From Pythium myriotylum (taxonomy: Eukaryota; Oomycota; Peronosporomycetes; Pythiales; Pythiaceae), in contig JALJCQ010000017.1 of the NCBI GenBank assembly GCA_023091665.1, positions 3,282,501 through 3,346,500 on the forward strand: DNA of 64,000 nucleotides, written 5' to 3'. The notes under the pieces are model-generated. The model made no database searches and was not told the origin of the DNA. It saw nothing but the letters and a program-made list of their open reading frames with translations. The position numbers and the translations under genes are program-made. Shown piece after piece: positions 61,833 through 64,000 of the stretch; positions within the stretch are counted from its first letter, which is position 1; every line of letters starts with the position of its first letter.

Positions 61833-62675
61833 AGCGATGCGGTGGAGGTTTTATGTGGATGGTTGTGGGATGAAGGAATGAACTGGCGTAGTTTGTTGAT
61901 TACATCGACTTGAGCTGTTCGACATCGGAACGTGGGTTGTGGCAAGGGGAAACTGTGTCGACGGCCTTGAGTAGTGTTCGTGCAACACGCTGCTCGATCG
62001 TATCGGACATTGGCTTGTGGCGCTGCGATGATGAGAAGTGGGAGCTGGATTGGGTCCTCGAAGGAACCTCGAAGTCTTGCGTGGAAGTGAAGCGATGCCA
62101 TGACTATCACAAGGGTCCTCGACGATACGAGAATGATGCGGGAGTATGCAGGGGTGGTGCTGGAAATGCGTGGTTATCGTGATCGCCGCAATGGCGAAGG
62201 CCTACAGTAGTGGGCGAAGATCTTGCTGAGGTATCTGGCGTTGTTGATGATCAACGGAAGGCTTGCGCAAAGAACTTGTCACACTCTAGCTGCAGAATTG
62301 TAGGAAAAACTACCCTGAGCACTATGGTGGGTTTTCGTCGAGCGATGGGTTGGCTTGGATTCGAACAGAAAGGATCCTGGTACTGCTGCAACCGTGAAGA
62401 AAAAGGACAGCAGGGACGGATTTCTGGAGAGATCGTGAACATATTTTGGGTGAATTTGACTGGGCGGTTCTTCAATCATTATAGAAACCTCGGCTATTTC
62501 CAGGTCAATCGGTGAGGCGACCCACACACTGAGAACGAAGGCTTTCCGTTGTACTGTCGTGAGGACACTACAACTTGTCGCCTTTTTGGTGAGCATTGGG
62601 CATTTAATCACCATTGGCGACGAAACGCTCTGCAGCTTGCTACTTCTATGCTCGTCTCTCGGCTTTCATTCGTAG
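61833..62675. other. Intergenic region without recognised gene
   Basis: Frames at 61910-62182 and 62210-62515 have no domain content. The region immediately before 62676 could include an upstream exon, because TTTTTGCAG at 62685-62693 resembles a 3' splice site. Confidence 0.45.
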
Positions 62676-64000
62676 ATGCGTCGTGTTTTTGCAGTACACA
62701 CAGCAAATGGCACAACTTCCACGCCGTCGGCATCACCGGTACTTTATGAGTTTTACGCACTACGTTCTCTTCCTGTCATCAACTATACCACAAGCGTCAA
62801 GCACATCGTACTCTCAGCTCGCGGACTTGAATGGTTTAATTGGTTCACACATGTTGGCCGCAGTTTCTTTGGGCTCTCGTACGGGATCGGTTCGATGCTC
62901 TGTGTGCTGACGCTCTTCACACCAATGCCGGTGGCAGGATATCTCGCCGTTGTGGGGGTCGTATTGGTCCTCGTACCGACTGTTGTTGCTTTCATGGTGC
63001 TCCGATTCGATATGGTGGTATTGCTTGTGCAGACATACGAGTTTTGGTACATGACGTTAACGAACGTCTTTGTCTGCGTGTTGGTCTCGATTTCGTCGGG
63101 CGGGACGAGGTGGCTATCGCTTGGAGGAGTGGGAATTTGCTTTGAATTATTCCTCTTGATTGATGCCAATTTCCGAGGCACTCGTGGAATCATTCTAGGT
63201 ACAATCCTCGGTGCAGCAGTCAACATGACGTACGTCTTCTGCACTACGTTTGGCTTAATCCGCACAACCACCAATTTCACACTCTTTTCGCACAACGGCC
63301 ACCGACTTCAAGCAGATGAAGCCACGATGAACGCTCTGGGTACTCTGTGGATTTTGATGGTTCGGAACGCGTATAGAAAGCACCAGACTACTCGAGCGAT
63401 AGCCAATAATTCAACAAAAACCTTCCAGTGCGTCACGTATTGGTGTCGACTAGGGCTTCGGGCAGCGACACAAAAAAGTTCGATCAAGGTTGACGCGAGC
63501 GTTCACTCAGAGCGACTGCAAGTGTGTCCGGATATCCAGGGATCTGCGGTCGTTCCGACTTCTAGAGGCATGTCGAATCTTGCACAGATGTCGCTTGTAC
63601 TGGAAGATCAGCAGTTCGACGCTAGTAACGTTATGCTGCCACAGATTCTTCGTTTTCCACCCTCGATGTGTCGCCAAATATTTCTCTTCGCATGCTCAAT
63701 AATCAGCTTGGCATCGATACTCGTGACTGCTTTCATACCTGAAAAAGCAGTGATCGGACTCATTGCACCTCTAGGTATGATGAGTAGTGCCACGCTCTTC
63801 GTGAAGTATGCAGCGCTTGCAAACCGACAGCTTCTTCGTCGGCTGCTATCGTCTTTCGATTTCTTGTTTCTCTCGGGACAATTCACTGCCACGCACATCT
63901 GTATCGCTGACATCGTTGGGTGGTCACGTCCGCATTTGTTCGCCGTTTTTGCGTCGTGGTTGCTCATCCATTGGGTGCTGGTCATTGACACAATAGTGCC
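62676..64000 (+). CDS. Multi-pass membrane protein, partial (runs off window end)
   Basis: One frame stays open from the ATG at 62676 to the window end (441 codons, no stop). The first 50 residues are polar/Ser-Thr-rich; then RGLEWFNWFTHVGRSFFGLS leads into TM helices: GIGSMLCVLTLFTPMPVAGYL, LAVVGVVLVLVPTVVAFMVL, LTNVFVCVLVSISS, LGGVGICFELFLLIDANFRG and IILGTILGAAVNMTYVFCTTF. A cytoplasmic loop of about 150 residues follows, then FLFACSIISLASILVTAFIP, VIGLIAPLGMMSSATLFVKY and LFAVFASWLLIHWVLVIDTI. No family recognised. The frame could begin downstream of a splice acceptor at 62693 instead of at 62676. Confidence 0.7.
   Translation, partial: MRRVFAVHTANGTTSTPSASPVLYEFYALRSLPVINYTTSVKHIVLSARGLEWFNWFTHVGRSFFGLSYGIGSMLCVLTLFTPMPVAGYLAVVGVVLVLVPTVVAFMVLRFDMVVLLVQTYEFWYMTLTNVFVCVLVSISSGGTRWLSLGGVGICFELFLLIDANFRGTRGIILGTILGAAVNMTYVFCTTFGLIRTTTNFTLFSHNGHRLQADEATMNALGTLWILMVRNAYRKHQTTRAIANNSTKTFQCVTYWCRLGLRAATQKSSIKVDASVHSERLQVCPDIQGSAVVPTSRGMSNLAQMSLVLEDQQFDASNVMLPQILRFPPSMCRQIFLFACSIISLASILVTAFIPEKAVIGLIAPLGMMSSATLFVKYAALANRQLLRRLLSSFDFLFLSGQFTATHICIADIVGWSRPHLFAVFASWLLIHWVLVIDTIV

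Noticed and set aside
1..64000. tRNA, rRNA or other structured RNA genes
   Set aside because: I looked for cloverleaf-type arms and rRNA-like conserved cores and saw none I could support by eye; a tRNAscan/Infernal run would decide.

Overview
The window is nuclear DNA of an oomycete, probably a plant-associated Pythium/Phytophthora-type species; the genus cannot be fixed from sequence alone. The case rests on (i) nine genes of the oomycete-restricted AA17 copper monooxygenase (LPMO) family, (ii) a Crinkler (CRN)-type protein with a P-loop NTPase and a nuclease-like C-terminus, (iii) TCAT/AWTTTNC-like initiator promoters directly upstream of genes, (iv) short GT-AG introns of about 55-90 bp and tight gene packing, and (v) oomycete-style START/FYVE and LRR-transmembrane proteins.

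Region 1 (about 0-22.6 kb, plus one inverted outlier at 30.3-31.3 kb) is an AA17 LPMO array: genes at 2165-3341, 4817-5929, 7093-8310, 9546-10822, 11790-13063, 15279-16589, 17976-19094, 21579-22624 and, on the minus strand, 30288-31297. Each encodes a signal peptide, a mature N-terminal histidine (copper brace), a catalytic domain of about 150 residues and a long, hypervariable Asn/Gly-rich tail. All nine tails end in the same C-terminal block, GQRS-[YF]-D-F-...-R-x-L-R, so every protein carries an RxLR tetrapeptide at its extreme C-terminus. An Orai-type calcium channel gene (13576-14453) lies inside the array. Intergenic DNA here is repeat-rich and includes a 408 bp MITE and a 601 bp pogo-like element with a transposase remnant.

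Region 2 (24.5-30.1 kb) is a compact block of conserved genes: a 73-aa two-helix membrane protein, an Nnf1/PMF1-like coiled-coil protein, a disordered protein, ARV1, a TMEM230/DUF872 protein and a NIPA-like transporter. It sits between two inverted AA17 copies.

Region 3 (32.8-45.5 kb) holds three CDP-diacylglycerol synthase paralogues (the last has lost the family signature residues), a classical tyrosine phosphatase, an unrecognised small membrane protein, an LRR-transmembrane protein and a START-FYVE-like protein.

Region 4 (45.7-58.4 kb) holds the CRN gene, which lacks an ATG at its header domain, a gene-poor stretch, then proteasome beta-6, UBC9, a Tctex-type dynein light chain, UNC45, an RBM39/CAPER-like splicing factor and RPC9.

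Region 5 (58.6-64 kb) holds a short-chain dehydrogenase pseudogene, a tandem trio of genes built from a repeated C-x(n)-C-x(n)-C-x2-H module, and a multi-pass membrane protein running off the window end.

The main candidate for new biology is the AA17 array: catalytic domains joined to rapidly diverging, recombining Asn/Gly/Pro-Ala tails that nevertheless keep an invariant C-terminal RxLR block.
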